This document shows, piece after piece, positions 37,222 to 46,464 of a stretch of DNA of 62,432 nt. The DNA is from Balneolaceae bacterium (GTDB lineage Bacteria > Bacteroidota > Rhodothermia > Balneolales > Balneolaceae). The position numbers were made by a program, and so were the translations under genes. Positions within the stretch are counted from its first letter, which is position 1. Every line of letters begins with the position of its first letter. The DNA is taken from NCBI GenBank assembly GCA_020832415.1, contig JAFIES010000137.1, positions 1 to 62,432 of the forward strand, given 5' to 3'. The notes under the pieces were generated by a model. It searched no databases. It worked only from the letters and a program-made list of their open reading frames with translations, and was not told where the DNA came from.

Positions 37222-38477
37222 GAAAACCGATTTCCATTAACAGAAAGCGCCCGCTCTCGCTCTTTGAAGGTTACGGCGTTGAGATGGAGTATATGATTGT
37301 AGATATCGATTCGCTGAATGTTCGGCCAATTTCAGATAAAATTCTTGAAAAGGTTGCCGGTAAAATCGTGAGTGAACACTCCTCAAACAGTATGGCGTGG
37401 AGCAATGAACTTGTACTTCACGTAATCGAGGTAAAAACCGATGGTGCAGCTGTCGATCCCGGGAGCCTTGCACCGGCATTTCAAGAACAAATTGTGGCTA
37501 TTGATGATATCCTTGAAGAATTTGATGCACGGCTTATGCCCGGTGCCATGCACCCTTGGATGGACCCCTTCACTGAGGTGAATCTCTGGCCGCATGAATA
37601 CAATGCCATCTACGAAGCGTACAACCAAATATTTGATTGCCGCGGCCATGGCTGGGCCAACCTTCAGAGTACCCACTTAAACCTGCCCTTCAATGGAGAT
37701 GATGAGTTTGGAAAACTTCACGCAGCCGTTCGATTGATTTTGCCGTTGATTCCTGCCATTGCAGCAAGTTCGCCCATTGCCGATGGTGAATTAAAGCCGT
37801 TTCTCGATTACAGGATGGAGAATTATCGCACCAACTCTCTGTGTGTTCCATCAATCACCGGTAAGATTGTGCCCGAACCCATGTTCACAAAAGAAGATTA
37901 TAACCGGGAAATATTTCAGCGAATGTATCGGGATATTTCTCCGTTTGATCCCGAAGGAATTTTACAGGAGGAGTGGCTCAATTCCCGCGGTGCAATGTCG
38001 CGCTGGGACCGGCAAACCATCGAAATCCGGGTGATCGATATCCAGGAGAATCCCGGTGCAGATATCGCTGTTTTGGAATGGATTATAAATCTGACAAAAG
38101 CTCTCGTTGAAGAGATGTGGTCTTCATTAACTGATCAAAAAAGATGGGCAGAAACCGATCTTTACGATATACTGATGGCTACAGTTAAAAATGGTGAGCA
38201 GGCAATCATCAACGATGAGAGGTACCTTGCGCTTTTTGGACTGAATGAAGCCAAAATCACAGCCGGAGAGCTCTGCGAACACATTTATAAAGAGATCAGT
38301 AACAGCTGCTCATTTTCAGATGAAGGTAAAGAGTATCTCGATCTCATTTTTAATAAAGGCCCTCTGGGAAGGAGAATTCTTGATGCTCTCCCTCAACATT
38401 TCAAAAAAGAAGACCTGTTAATTGTATATACAAAATTATGTGACTGCCTGAGATATGGAAAGCCCTTTGAACCATAA
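37218..38477 (+). CDS. Glutamate-cysteine ligase family 2 (GCS2) protein
   Basis: This 419-residue protein has GYGVEMEYMIVD at the N-terminus, the WANLQSTHLNLPF nucleotide/substrate motif near residue 150 and RWDRQTIEIRVIDIQE near 265, all GCS2 signatures. Family members join glutamate to an amine with ATP. True gamma-glutamylcysteine synthesis cannot be assumed, because no glutathione synthetase is adjacent and the neighbour is a RimK-like ligase. It overlaps the upstream gene by 4 bases and the downstream gene by 23, so the set is translationally coupled. Confidence 0.87.
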   Translation: MRKPISINRKRPLSLFEGYGVEMEYMIVDIDSLNVRPISDKILEKVAGKIVSEHSSNSMAWSNELVLHVIEVKTDGAAVDPGSLAPAFQEQIVAIDDILEEFDARLMPGAMHPWMDPFTEVNLWPHEYNAIYEAYNQIFDCRGHGWANLQSTHLNLPFNGDDEFGKLHAAVRLILPLIPAIAASSPIADGELKPFLDYRMENYRTNSLCVPSITGKIVPEPMFTKEDYNREIFQRMYRDISPFDPEGILQEEWLNSRGAMSRWDRQTIEIRVIDIQENPGADIAVLEWIINLTKALVEEMWSSLTDQKRWAETDLYDILMATVKNGEQAIINDERYLALFGLNEAKITAGELCEHIYKEISNSCSFSDEGKEYLDLIFNKGPLGRRILDALPQHFKKEDLLIVYTKLCDCLRYGKPFEP

Positions 38478-39177
38478 TATCATCATCTCCTGTGAACACG
38501 CTTCCAATGATGTTCCGGCAGGATATAAATCCCTTTTCACCGGCCATGAAAGGCTTTTAAAATCTCATCGCGGATGGGATCCAGGTGCAATTGAAATAGC
38601 TAAAACCATCTCGAAAGAGCTGAACGCGCCCCTTTTTTCATATCCATACACCCGCTTGCTTATTGAACCAAACCGGTCTATTGGCCACCCAAAACTCTTC
38701 TCTGAAATCAGCAAACCTCTTTCCAAAGAACAAAAAAATGTGCTGATTCACGAGTACTATCTGCCTTACAGAAGCCGGATTATAGATAAAATTGAACATC
38801 AGATAATTCATAAGTATAGCGTACTTCATCTTAGTATTCACACCTTCGTGCCCAAGCTGGACGGAAAGGTACGTGATTTCGATATTGGAATTTTATACGA
38901 CCCAAAACGTACTGCTGAGAAAGAGTTTTCGAAAGCCTGGAAAAGGTCTATCCGAAAAAATCTGCCGAAATTTAAAGTCAAGATGAACCAACCTTATAAA
39001 GGCACCTCAGATGGTTTCACCACAGCATTGAGAGATAAGTTTAATGAAATGGATTATCTGGGCATCGAGCTGGAGGTGAATCAAAAAAGTGTAAGCGACA
39101 TTTATTTGCCGAAATTTTTATCAATGACAATTCACTTGAAACAAAACATCATAACATGTGGGGAACGTTGTAATTAA
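38455..39177 (+). CDS. N-formylglutamate amidohydrolase-like protein
   Basis: This 240-residue protein has the family signature IIISCEHASNDVPAGY, then HRGWDPGA, YTRLLIEPNRS and LSIHTFVP, the metal and substrate residues of the HutG/NFGAH group. The founding enzyme hydrolyses N-formylglutamate, but no histidine-degradation gene is present. In this cluster it is more likely to cleave an N-acyl or amide bond in the ligase product. The start ATG at 38455 lies 23 bases inside the GCS2 gene; the N-terminus MESPLNHNIIISC supports it. Confidence 0.85.
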   Translation: MESPLNHNIIISCEHASNDVPAGYKSLFTGHERLLKSHRGWDPGAIEIAKTISKELNAPLFSYPYTRLLIEPNRSIGHPKLFSEISKPLSKEQKNVLIHEYYLPYRSRIIDKIEHQIIHKYSVLHLSIHTFVPKLDGKVRDFDIGILYDPKRTAEKEFSKAWKRSIRKNLPKFKVKMNQPYKGTSDGFTTALRDKFNEMDYLGIELEVNQKSVSDIYLPKFLSMTIHLKQNIITCGERCN

Positions 39178-39238
39178 AATTTAATTTCTATAGATTCGAA
39201 CCTGCAAAGCAAAAAAGAATTTTAAGTTTTAATTCAAT

Positions 39239-40012
39239 ATGACAGAGACCGGAAGTAACATTCAGTCTAAATTATTGCCCATTGCACTGCTTGTATTTGT
39301 GATCCTTATTTGGTGGTTTGTATCATGGATCAATCTATTTCCCGGTTTTGCTTTTCCTTCTCCCGGTGATGTTGTATCGGGTTTTATAGAAGAAGCCACT
39401 AGCGGGAGATTGTTTAATGATACAGTTGCATCTCTTTTTCGTGTAACAACCGGATTTACACTCGCAGTAGTTTTTGGAGTTCCACTTGGGTTGTGGATGG
39501 GTGTGCAACCCGCCGCCCGCGATACACTGTTGCCATCTATAAATTTTTTCAGGAATCTTTCGCCGCTTGCCTGGATTCCGTTCGCCATTCTCTGGTTTGG
39601 AATTGGTGATGCTCCTGCAATTTTCCTCATTTTTATGGCGGCATTTTTCCCAATCGTACTGGCCACACTAGCTGCAGTGGCAAACATACCTGCTGTTTAT
39701 TTCAAGGTTGGTAAAGATTACGGGATGAAAAATCGCGAAATGCTTAAAGAAATTACTTTTCCGGCAATTGCACCTCAGGTGATCACAGCCCTTCGTGTTA
39801 CGGCAGGACTTTCATGGCTGGTGGTCGTTGCCGCTGAAATGATTGCCGGCCGAGATGGACTCGGGTTCGCTATTTGGGATGCCCGCAACGGTCTCAGAAT
39901 GGACCTACTTGTTTCAGGCATGATTGTGATTGGAGTAATTGGAGTAATTCTTGACCGGATACTGGTTGAACTCACAAAAATACCTAGTGTAAGGTGGGGC
40001 TATGAGCGATAA
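39239..40012 (+). CDS. ABC transporter permease, NitT/TauT type
   Basis: This 257-residue protein has about six transmembrane segments and the binding-protein-dependent permease pattern FFRNLSPLAWIPFAILWFGIGDAPAIFLI plus an EAA-like loop (FKVGKDYGMKNREMLKEITFP). Its closest families are SsuC, TauC and NrtB. It begins 61 bases after the amidohydrolase gene and overlaps the ATPase gene by 11 bases. Confidence 0.9.
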   Translation: MTETGSNIQSKLLPIALLVFVILIWWFVSWINLFPGFAFPSPGDVVSGFIEEATSGRLFNDTVASLFRVTTGFTLAVVFGVPLGLWMGVQPAARDTLLPSINFFRNLSPLAWIPFAILWFGIGDAPAIFLIFMAAFFPIVLATLAAVANIPAVYFKVGKDYGMKNREMLKEITFPAIAPQVITALRVTAGLSWLVVVAAEMIAGRDGLGFAIWDARNGLRMDLLVSGMIVIGVIGVILDRILVELTKIPSVRWGYER

Positions 40013-40772
40013 AATGATCTGTGTACAAAACGTAAACCACTCCTACGGTTCTGTGGATGTACTTAAAAACGTAAACCTTGACATCTATCAGGGCGAGTTT
40101 TTGGCGATTGTAGGTCCATCAGGCTGCGGTAAAACCACATTGCTCAATCTTATATCAGAATATGAAAAACCAGTATCCGGAAATATCAAGAGAAACGGCG
40201 CTCTACGGATGGTATACCAGCAAGACGGGTTATTTCCATGGCTGACGGTAACCGAAAATATCGGGCTCGGCCTTCGGCATCTCAAAAATAAAACCGAGAA
40301 GATGCACCAAATAGAGGAGGCCATTCAACTGATCGGGTTGCAGGGTTTTGAAAACCATTATCCGCATCAACTATCGGGGGGTATGCGTCAGCGTGTGGAA
40401 CTTGCACGTGCCCTGTCCGGTGAATCAGACATTCTTCTGATGGATGAACCATTCTCTGCACTCGACTATCTTACTCGTCTGAAAATGCGGAATGAACTGG
40501 TTCGGTTCCTGAAAGAACGCCCCAGAACAGTTGTACTTGTTACACACGACATTGAAGAGGCCGCTCAGCTTGCCGACCGTATCATACCTCTCACTACTCG
40601 CCCTGCAACTATCATAAGTGAAAAGAAAATTCATCTTGAAAAACCACGAGCACTGACTCATCCCGAGGTAGTTGAAGCAGTACACCAGCTATTGATAACT
40701 TTGAACCCTGAAAATGACGCATCAAGACACAAATCGATGCTAAACGAATTTACAGCAGAGGAATCCAGATGA
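40002..40772 (+). CDS. ABC transporter ATP-binding protein, NitT/TauT type
   Basis: This 256-residue ATPase has Walker A GPSGCGKTT near residue 40, the signature LSGGMRQRVELARAL near 127, Walker B ILLMDEPFSALD near 148 and H-loop THDIEEAAQLADR. It is the SsuB/TauB/NrtD type. It sits between the permease (11-base overlap) and the binding protein (4-base overlap), so the three are made together. The substrate depends on the binding protein and is not known. Confidence 0.93.
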   Translation: MSDKMICVQNVNHSYGSVDVLKNVNLDIYQGEFLAIVGPSGCGKTTLLNLISEYEKPVSGNIKRNGALRMVYQQDGLFPWLTVTENIGLGLRHLKNKTEKMHQIEEAIQLIGLQGFENHYPHQLSGGMRQRVELARALSGESDILLMDEPFSALDYLTRLKMRNELVRFLKERPRTVVLVTHDIEEAAQLADRIIPLTTRPATIISEKKIHLEKPRALTHPEVVEAVHQLLITLNPENDASRHKSMLNEFTAEESR

Positions 40773-41794
40773 TCTATAAACAACTGTTCCGATGGGCTGT
40801 TGGCCTATTCCTGTTTTTAGTACTATTAGCTGTTCTTCGATTTGAGCCGTGGCAATATCTGAACGGCCTTGGTTTCAATGGGCTAAATGAACATGCTATA
40901 GAAATTCTGGACGTAGGCTTCCTGCCCGTCACATGTCACCTCACTTGCCCGGTCACTGATTTCGCTTCTCAAGCCAACATCAACTATCGCTACGATTCGC
41001 AGCGTTATACTGATTTTCCCACGATGGTTGAAAGTATTAAAAGTGGCCGGCTTGAAGCTACATTTATGATTGTCCCCTTGGCAATGAAACTGCGTGAGCA
41101 GGGCGTTCCCGTAAAAATAGTCTACCTCGGGCACCGAGATGGGTCAACTGTAATGGTTCGTCCAGACCTGAATGCACGCGACCTCACTGATCTTCGAGGC
41201 CGTACCTTTGCTATTCCAAGTATCTACAGTAACCAAAACCTGGTAATTCGCAGGCTTATGATGGAACAAGGCATTGATCCGTCCGAAATAAATTTTGTGG
41301 AACTACCGCCGCCAGACATGCCCGGAGCCCTATCTGCTAAAGCTATTGATGCCTATTTCGTGGGCGAACCATTTGCAGCCAGTGCCGAGTTGAGCGGAAG
41401 CGGAGATATTCTGTATCATGCAAAAGATATCTGGCCCGACTTTATATCCTGTGCACTGGTTGTACATGAACGATTGATTGAGCAGCGCCCTGATGTGGTT
41501 GAAAATCTTGTGCGAGGCATAGCAGAGAGTGGAGAATGGGCTGAACAAAATCGGCTTGAAGCCGCCAAAATTGCCGCACCTTATTTCCGTCAAAATGAAG
41601 AAATAGTACGCCACGTACTCACCAGGCCTCCTGATCGTGTTAGCTACAGCATGCTGAATCCAACCGACAGCGAGCTCCAGCGTATTCATGACATGGCAAT
41701 TGAAACTGGAATTCTCAGCACACCTGTACCCATAAGTGAACTTGTTGACCGTTCATTTATACCGGACGAGATCCGGCCACTTCAGATTAATTAA
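40769..41794 (+). CDS. ABC transporter substrate-binding protein, NitT/TauT type, membrane-anchored
   Basis: This 341-residue protein has an N-terminal hydrophobic segment (about 8-26) with no clear cleavage or lipobox, so it is probably a membrane-tethered binding protein. The two-lobed periplasmic fold starts with ILDVGFLPVTCHLTCPVTDFAS and has PTMVESIKSGRLEATFMIV, as in the NMT1/ABC nitrate-taurine class. The ligand is unknown. Location after the ligase cluster makes uptake of a peptide-like or amide substrate a possible link, but nitrate, sulfonate and pyrimidine precursors are also within the class. Confidence 0.83.
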   Translation: MIYKQLFRWAVGLFLFLVLLAVLRFEPWQYLNGLGFNGLNEHAIEILDVGFLPVTCHLTCPVTDFASQANINYRYDSQRYTDFPTMVESIKSGRLEATFMIVPLAMKLREQGVPVKIVYLGHRDGSTVMVRPDLNARDLTDLRGRTFAIPSIYSNQNLVIRRLMMEQGIDPSEINFVELPPPDMPGALSAKAIDAYFVGEPFAASAELSGSGDILYHAKDIWPDFISCALVVHERLIEQRPDVVENLVRGIAESGEWAEQNRLEAAKIAAPYFRQNEEIVRHVLTRPPDRVSYSMLNPTDSELQRIHDMAIETGILSTPVPISELVDRSFIPDEIRPLQIN

Positions 41795-41795
41795 T

Positions 41796-43256
41796 CTAAT
41801 TATTCAGAGGCAACGTAACCGTAAATATTGCCCCACCCTGCTGAGAATTCTTAGCTGAAATGGTACCGCCGTGTTGAGTGATGATATCTTTTGATATGGA
41901 CAAACCAAGACCCAAACCAAATTTCACTTCCGATTTTTTTGTGGAGAAGTTCGATTCAAAAATTTTATCGATGATCTCTTCTTTAATTCCGGGACCTGAA
42001 TCGCGTATCTCAACCCAGATATTCTCATCGTCGTTATTGCAGATGATCGAGAGAGATCCGTTTTTTCCCATGGCATCGGCTGCGTTTAAAACAATATTGG
42101 TCCAGACCTGATTGAGCGCAGCCGGATTTACACGGATCTTCGGAATTTCGGGCAGATCTATTTGAATGTCGTAATATTTTATGCGATTACTGGTAAGTTG
42201 CAGTGTATCGTGTATCCCTTCGCGGATATCTGCCTCCTCCCATTCATGATCAGTATCAGAGCGGCTGTAACTCTTCAGGCTGCTCACAAGCCCTGCAATT
42301 CGGTTACCGGCCGATTCGATATTCTGAAACAGTTTACCTAGTTCAAAGTGGCTGAGGTAGAATTCAAGCTCGGCCGGATCATTTACGTTCTTTTTGATAA
42401 ACAGGGGAATCAAATGTTGAGGAAGCTGTGCCAGCAACCTTAGTTGAACCTGCGGTGCTTTCCCAAATGTTTTTTTCAGCTCCTTAACCCTCTCCCGGAT
42501 TGTGGCAGTATCGGGGTAACCCGCTTTTCTGCCCGCATCATACAGTGTGTTTACAAAACCTTTATCTCGGGTTTCGTCCTCAAAACGGTTCAGGAGGTCG
42601 GCAATTCGCTCTTTCAGAGTTTCTGTTGATCGCAACAGCGATGCCGTTGGATTGTTAACCTCGTGGGCAAACCCGGCCACAAGCTGGCCGAGGGTAGCCA
42701 TTTTTTCCTGGTAAATCAGCATATCCTGAGCCTCTTTCAGCTCGCGATATGCCTGTTGCAGCTCATTACGCTCTTCTCTGAGTTTGTTGTTTACTGAGTC
42801 GAGCTTCATCTGCAGGATAATGGTATTTCTGAACCGCTCAAGCAGGTTCGCCATGATCAGCTCGTCCATATACTTTTTGAACCTCTCGTTACGCTCTATC
42901 AGTGAGCGAACAGCAGCATCAGGAATTTTAAGAATGGATATATCTTCCGATGCACGCGCGGTGGTCAGAGATGGCTCGCCCGTGGTGAAAGCAATAATAC
43001 CTATTAATGAGCCCTGTTCAAGTGAAATGATAGGATACTCTGAATCAACGTTTGGCTTTTTTTTGTATAGATCAACATGGCCCTCAAGAAGTATATATAT
43101 GTCATTGAGAGCGTCTCCCTCATAAAAGAGTGTGGTACCTTTTTTGTAACTCTTCACGTATTGATCTACTTCACCATCCTCATCAAACAGACGGCGGATT
43201 ACATTCGTTACCTGATTACGATCTTCAATCCACTGTTTGCCGAGTTTAAATTTCAT
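41796..43256 (-). CDS. Histidine kinase with N-terminal cyclic-nucleotide-binding domain
   Basis: This 486-residue protein has a cNMP-binding/Crp-type domain at about 20-135 (GTTLFYEGDALNDIYILLEGHVDLYKK, LIGIIAFTTGEPSLTTARA). A coiled coil (about 140-190) and an H-box LGQLVAGFAHEVNNPTAS with His near 198 follow. The ATPase domain (about 370-484) has NQVWTNIVLNAADAM, DSGPGIKEE and GLGLGLSIS. There is no transmembrane segment, so it senses a cytosolic signal. It lies eight bases after a receiver gene and downstream of a DASS transporter, all minus strand. Confidence 0.9.
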   Translation of the reverse strand: MKFKLGKQWIEDRNQVTNVIRRLFDEDGEVDQYVKSYKKGTTLFYEGDALNDIYILLEGHVDLYKKKPNVDSEYPIISLEQGSLIGIIAFTTGEPSLTTARASEDISILKIPDAAVRSLIERNERFKKYMDELIMANLLERFRNTIILQMKLDSVNNKLREERNELQQAYRELKEAQDMLIYQEKMATLGQLVAGFAHEVNNPTASLLRSTETLKERIADLLNRFEDETRDKGFVNTLYDAGRKAGYPDTATIRERVKELKKTFGKAPQVQLRLLAQLPQHLIPLFIKKNVNDPAELEFYLSHFELGKLFQNIESAGNRIAGLVSSLKSYSRSDTDHEWEEADIREGIHDTLQLTSNRIKYYDIQIDLPEIPKIRVNPAALNQVWTNIVLNAADAMGKNGSLSIICNNDDENIWVEIRDSGPGIKEEIIDKIFESNFSTKKSEVKFGLGLGLSISKDIITQHGGTISAKNSQQGGAIFTVTLPLNN

Positions 43257-43263
43257 AGTGACT

Positions 43264-43764
43264 TTATGAATCGGTTAGTTTTCCACTCGTGCGGATGTGG
43301 TCGGCTATTCGCTCACCGTCCAGTACCTGCATATATCGGAGTGGCTGCGATTCAAAATCAAGCACATAATCAGTCAGCAGTTCCCGTACAATGGAAACCA
43401 GTTTTTTTTTCTCCCACGGCTTGGCAATGTAGTGCTTCAGATCGGCATCATTAACGGCACGAACCGTTTCCTGCAGGCCCGCCTGCCCGGTAATAAGTAC
43501 TTTTCTCGTGTGGTGGGTATCTTCGTTATTCTGCATTTCAACAAGCAGTTCCACTCCATTATCTCCCGGAAGTACATGGTCGCAAAGTATCAAACCTATT
43601 TCATTGCCTTCATCAATAATAGATCGGATCAACTCTCTCGCCTCTTCAGCCGTGTCTGCCATCTCAACCGGAAACAGGGCTTCAAATTCGGTAATATCGC
43701 GAACGATGGAGTCCAGCACTTCGGGCTCATCTTCAACAACCAGTATATATATTTTCTTTTCCAT
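43264..43764 (-). CDS. Response regulator receiver protein without output domain
   Basis: This 166-residue protein has a receiver domain with the acidic pair VVEDEPE near residue 10, phospho-acceptor Asp in ILCDHVLPGDNG, Thr in VLITGQAG and Lys in YIAKPW. About 40 residues follow that do not resemble a DNA-binding domain. Output may therefore run through the adjacent kinase (41796-43256) or another partner. It is 11 bases downstream of the DASS transporter gene. Confidence 0.88.
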   Translation of the reverse strand: MEKKIYILVVEDEPEVLDSIVRDITEFEALFPVEMADTAEEARELIRSIIDEGNEIGLILCDHVLPGDNGVELLVEMQNNEDTHHTRKVLITGQAGLQETVRAVNDADLKHYIAKPWEKKKLVSIVRELLTDYVLDFESQPLRYMQVLDGERIADHIRTSGKLTDS

Positions 43765-43775
43765 GATTCAGTTTT

Positions 43776-45164
43776 TTAAATGATGAACGGCCAGTAAACA
43801 ACCGATAAAACAAGTATCAGTACCAATCCAATCAACCCGATGATCAAACCGGATGAGATCATATCTTTGGTTTGCACCATCCCTGTACTTACAGCGATCG
43901 CATTTGGCGGGGTTGATATGGGTAAAACCATTGCAAAGCTCGATCCGAGTGCAATAACCAGCCCCAGCATCAGCATACCGGCAACACCTTCAAGCAGACC
44001 CGATGTTACCAGCGAAATTGCCAATGGAATGAGCAGCGATGCTGTTACAGTATTCGACAAAAAATTCGACATAATCAGTGCTACAGCTCCAAAAACAGTG
44101 AGCAGCATCAGGTATCCAAACTGATCCCACGAAATAGCGCCCACCATCCATTCGGCAAGCCCGGTTTCTTTCATGGATATCCCCAGGGCTATACCGCCGG
44201 CTATCAGCCATAGAACTTCCCAGGGCAACTTTCGGATATCCTGTTTTTCAAATGCCGAAGTGAGCGTGAGAACAGCAACCGGCATCAATGCAACAATACT
44301 GCTGCGAATACCATGAAGGCCTTCTGTAACCCAAAGCAGTACAGTTAGTCCAAATGTTACATACAGAATGATAGCATTTCGGGATTTTTTCAGCTTCCCT
44401 GAAAGATCCAGAGTTACATTTTCAACCGCCGGCGGATAGAGACGCAGCAGAACCTGCCACGCAATGAAAAGCATCACAATCGCAAGTGGCAACGCGTAGA
44501 GCATCCAGCTGCTAAAGGCTACCTGTACACCTTGCTGGTTCAAAGCAGCAATAACCACAGCATTTGGCGGAGTACCGATAGGTGTGGCTATACCGCCAAT
44601 ATTTGCAGCAAATGGAATAGAGAGTGCAATGCCTACCCGGGCGGGATCACCCGGTTCCATTCTTGCAACAATGGGAAGAATAACAGTGATCATCATTGCC
44701 GTTGTGGCTGTATTACTCATAAATGCAGAGAGAACTGCTGTTACAAGCATCAAACCGAGTATGATAAATTTTGGTCTGCTGCCAAAAGGCCTCAGCAGCA
44801 GGCGTGTCATACTTTTATCAAAGTCATATTTCACGGAAGCATCGGCCAGTACAAATCCACCGAGAAACAGAATAATGATCGGATCAGCGAGTGTTGCAAT
44901 AAACTGGGTAAAAGGCAGTGGTGTATAATCAATCGAGGAATAATCAATAAATCCCTCAGCACTGAGCAGAATTACCTGGAAAAATATCACAAGGATAGAT
45001 GTGGAGTAGATTGGAACGGTTTCGAACATCCAAAAGACAGCTGCAAGCAGAAAAATACTCATTGCAAAATGCCCTGCAAGTGATAACCCCGGAAAAGTAA
45101 TAATTAGTGGCAGTGTAAACCCGATTAGGCCCAATATCAGGCCCGTCCATTTCATTTTCGACAT
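43776..45164 (-). CDS. DASS/SLC13 family sodium-anion symporter
   Basis: This 462-residue protein has about twelve hydrophobic segments. It carries the paired DASS motifs SNTATTA (near residue 150) with ATPIGTPPNAV (near 190), and SNFLSNTVTA with LPISTPPNAIA in the second half. The family imports dicarboxylates, sulfate or phosphate with sodium. It heads an operon with a receiver protein and a histidine kinase, so transport and signalling may be coupled. The exact anion is not predictable. Confidence 0.9.
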   Translation of the reverse strand: MSKMKWTGLILGLIGFTLPLIITFPGLSLAGHFAMSIFLLAAVFWMFETVPIYSTSILVIFFQVILLSAEGFIDYSSIDYTPLPFTQFIATLADPIIILFLGGFVLADASVKYDFDKSMTRLLLRPFGSRPKFIILGLMLVTAVLSAFMSNTATTAMMITVILPIVARMEPGDPARVGIALSIPFAANIGGIATPIGTPPNAVVIAALNQQGVQVAFSSWMLYALPLAIVMLFIAWQVLLRLYPPAVENVTLDLSGKLKKSRNAIILYVTFGLTVLLWVTEGLHGIRSSIVALMPVAVLTLTSAFEKQDIRKLPWEVLWLIAGGIALGISMKETGLAEWMVGAISWDQFGYLMLLTVFGAVALIMSNFLSNTVTASLLIPLAISLVTSGLLEGVAGMLMLGLVIALGSSFAMVLPISTPPNAIAVSTGMVQTKDMISSGLIIGLIGLVLILVLSVVYWPFII

Positions 45165-45384
45165 GTTTTGAAAATCTCCTCTGATTTATAAACCCTAACT
45201 TCAAGGTAAATAAAAGTAAGAACAGATTGCAGAAAATCTCTGTAAAACTACTCATCAAACCAAAATAGAAACATAGATTTAATTCAATCGACCTGTGTTC
45301 ATGCAGAAATGAATAGTTTTTCAAACGATTCTCTATTAATTGTTACATTTAACAGGTTTATAATAAACAGAGCATAAATGCAGT

Positions 45385-45753
45385 ATGAGTAAACGGGCAC
45401 GAAAAAAAGCGAAAGAGTTACACATTCCTTCTGTAAAGCGCCATATCTTCTTGTGTGCTGATCAGACAAAGCCAAAGTGTTGTAAAATTGAAGCGGGGCT
45501 GGAATCCTGGCACTATTTAAAACAGAGACTGCGTGAATTAGAGCTGGATGGTAAAGGTGGCATCTTCAGAACGAAAGCGAATTGTCTTAGAATTTGTAAA
45601 AGAGGCCCTGTAGCTGTGGTTTACCCTGAAGGCACCTGGTATCATTCCTGTACCCCTGAGGTACTGGAAATGATTATTCAAGAGCACTTAATTGGTGGTA
45701 AACCTGTTGAAAAATATTTAATACTTGAGCACCCTCTTCACCCCGAAAACTGA
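45385..45753 (+). CDS. (2Fe-2S) ferredoxin, thioredoxin-like fold
   Basis: This 122-residue protein has the four-Cys pattern of thioredoxin-like [2Fe-2S] ferredoxins, with [11 protein letters not shown] and [17 protein letters not shown], the latter being the typical second pair. It should carry one [2Fe-2S] cluster as a soluble electron carrier. It precedes pdxH by seven bases. A T-rich 220-base region separates it from the divergent DASS gene. Confidence 0.85.
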   Translation: MSKRARKKAKELHIPSVKRHIFLCADQTKPKCCKIEAGLESWHYLKQRLRELELDGKGGIFRTKANCLRICKRGPVAVVYPEGTWYHSCTPEVLEMIIQEHLIGGKPVEKYLILEHPLHPEN

Positions 45754-45759
45754 ACAACA

Positions 45760-46464
45760 ATGCTGAAATACTTTAAGCGATGGTTCCCTGCTAAGGATGA
45801 GCTCACAAAACCCAAAGCTGCCGGCAAGCAAGCAATTGAGATGCTCAGGCGGGAGTATACCGGTGAGCCACTGCTTGAAGATAATGTGGATCCCAATCCC
45901 ATTCAACAGTTTCGGGTATGGTTTGATGTGGCACTTGATGCCATAAAAGATGATCCAAACGCAATGATTCTCTCCACAGCAGATGATACCGGGCAGCCAT
46001 CCTCCCGCACGGTTCTGCTAAAAGGATTTGATGATGATGGTTTCGTTTTTTATACCAATTATCAAAGCCGAAAGGGTAAGCAGATCGACGAAAACTCTTC
46101 GGTTTCCATACTCTTTTACTGGCCGGAACTGATGCGGCAGGTTCACATTGAAGGAACAGCTGAAAAAGTTCCTGACACACAATCTGACCATTACTTCGCT
46201 CAGCGGCCCGATGCCAGCAATATAGCTGCTCTGGCCTCTGATCAGAGTGCAGCAATAAGCTCGAGAGCAGAATTAGAGAAGAAAAGAGATCAGCTCGAAA
46301 AAACATATGCAGGTAATGTGATACAAAGACCTCCACACTGGGGCGGCTATCTGGTAAAACCGCACAGAATGGAGTTTTGGCAGGGACGCCTTAACCGCCT
46401 TCATGACCGTATCTGTTACGAGTTTGATGGCAATCAGTGGACAATTCAACGATTATCGCCATGA
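45760..46464 (+). CDS. pdxH: Pyridoxamine 5'-phosphate oxidase
   Basis: This 234-residue protein has MLRREYTGEPLLEDNVDPNPIQQF near residue 29, RTVLLKGFDDDGFVFYTNY (FMN and phosphate contacts) and the C-terminal FWQGRLNRLHDR typical of PdxH. It oxidises pyridoxamine or pyridoxine phosphate to pyridoxal phosphate with FMN. It is about 20 residues longer at the N-terminus than many PdxH proteins, and an internal ATG at about 45841 would match those lengths. It overlaps the next gene by ATGA. Confidence 0.94.
   Translation: MLKYFKRWFPAKDELTKPKAAGKQAIEMLRREYTGEPLLEDNVDPNPIQQFRVWFDVALDAIKDDPNAMILSTADDTGQPSSRTVLLKGFDDDGFVFYTNYQSRKGKQIDENSSVSILFYWPELMRQVHIEGTAEKVPDTQSDHYFAQRPDASNIAALASDQSAAISSRAELEKKRDQLEKTYAGNVIQRPPHWGGYLVKPHRMEFWQGRLNRLHDRICYEFDGNQWTIQRLSP

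Noticed and set aside
38455-39177. Histidine degradation (hutG) assignment
   Set aside because: The family signature fits, but no other hut gene is present and the neighbours are amide ligases, so the specific reaction is not assigned.
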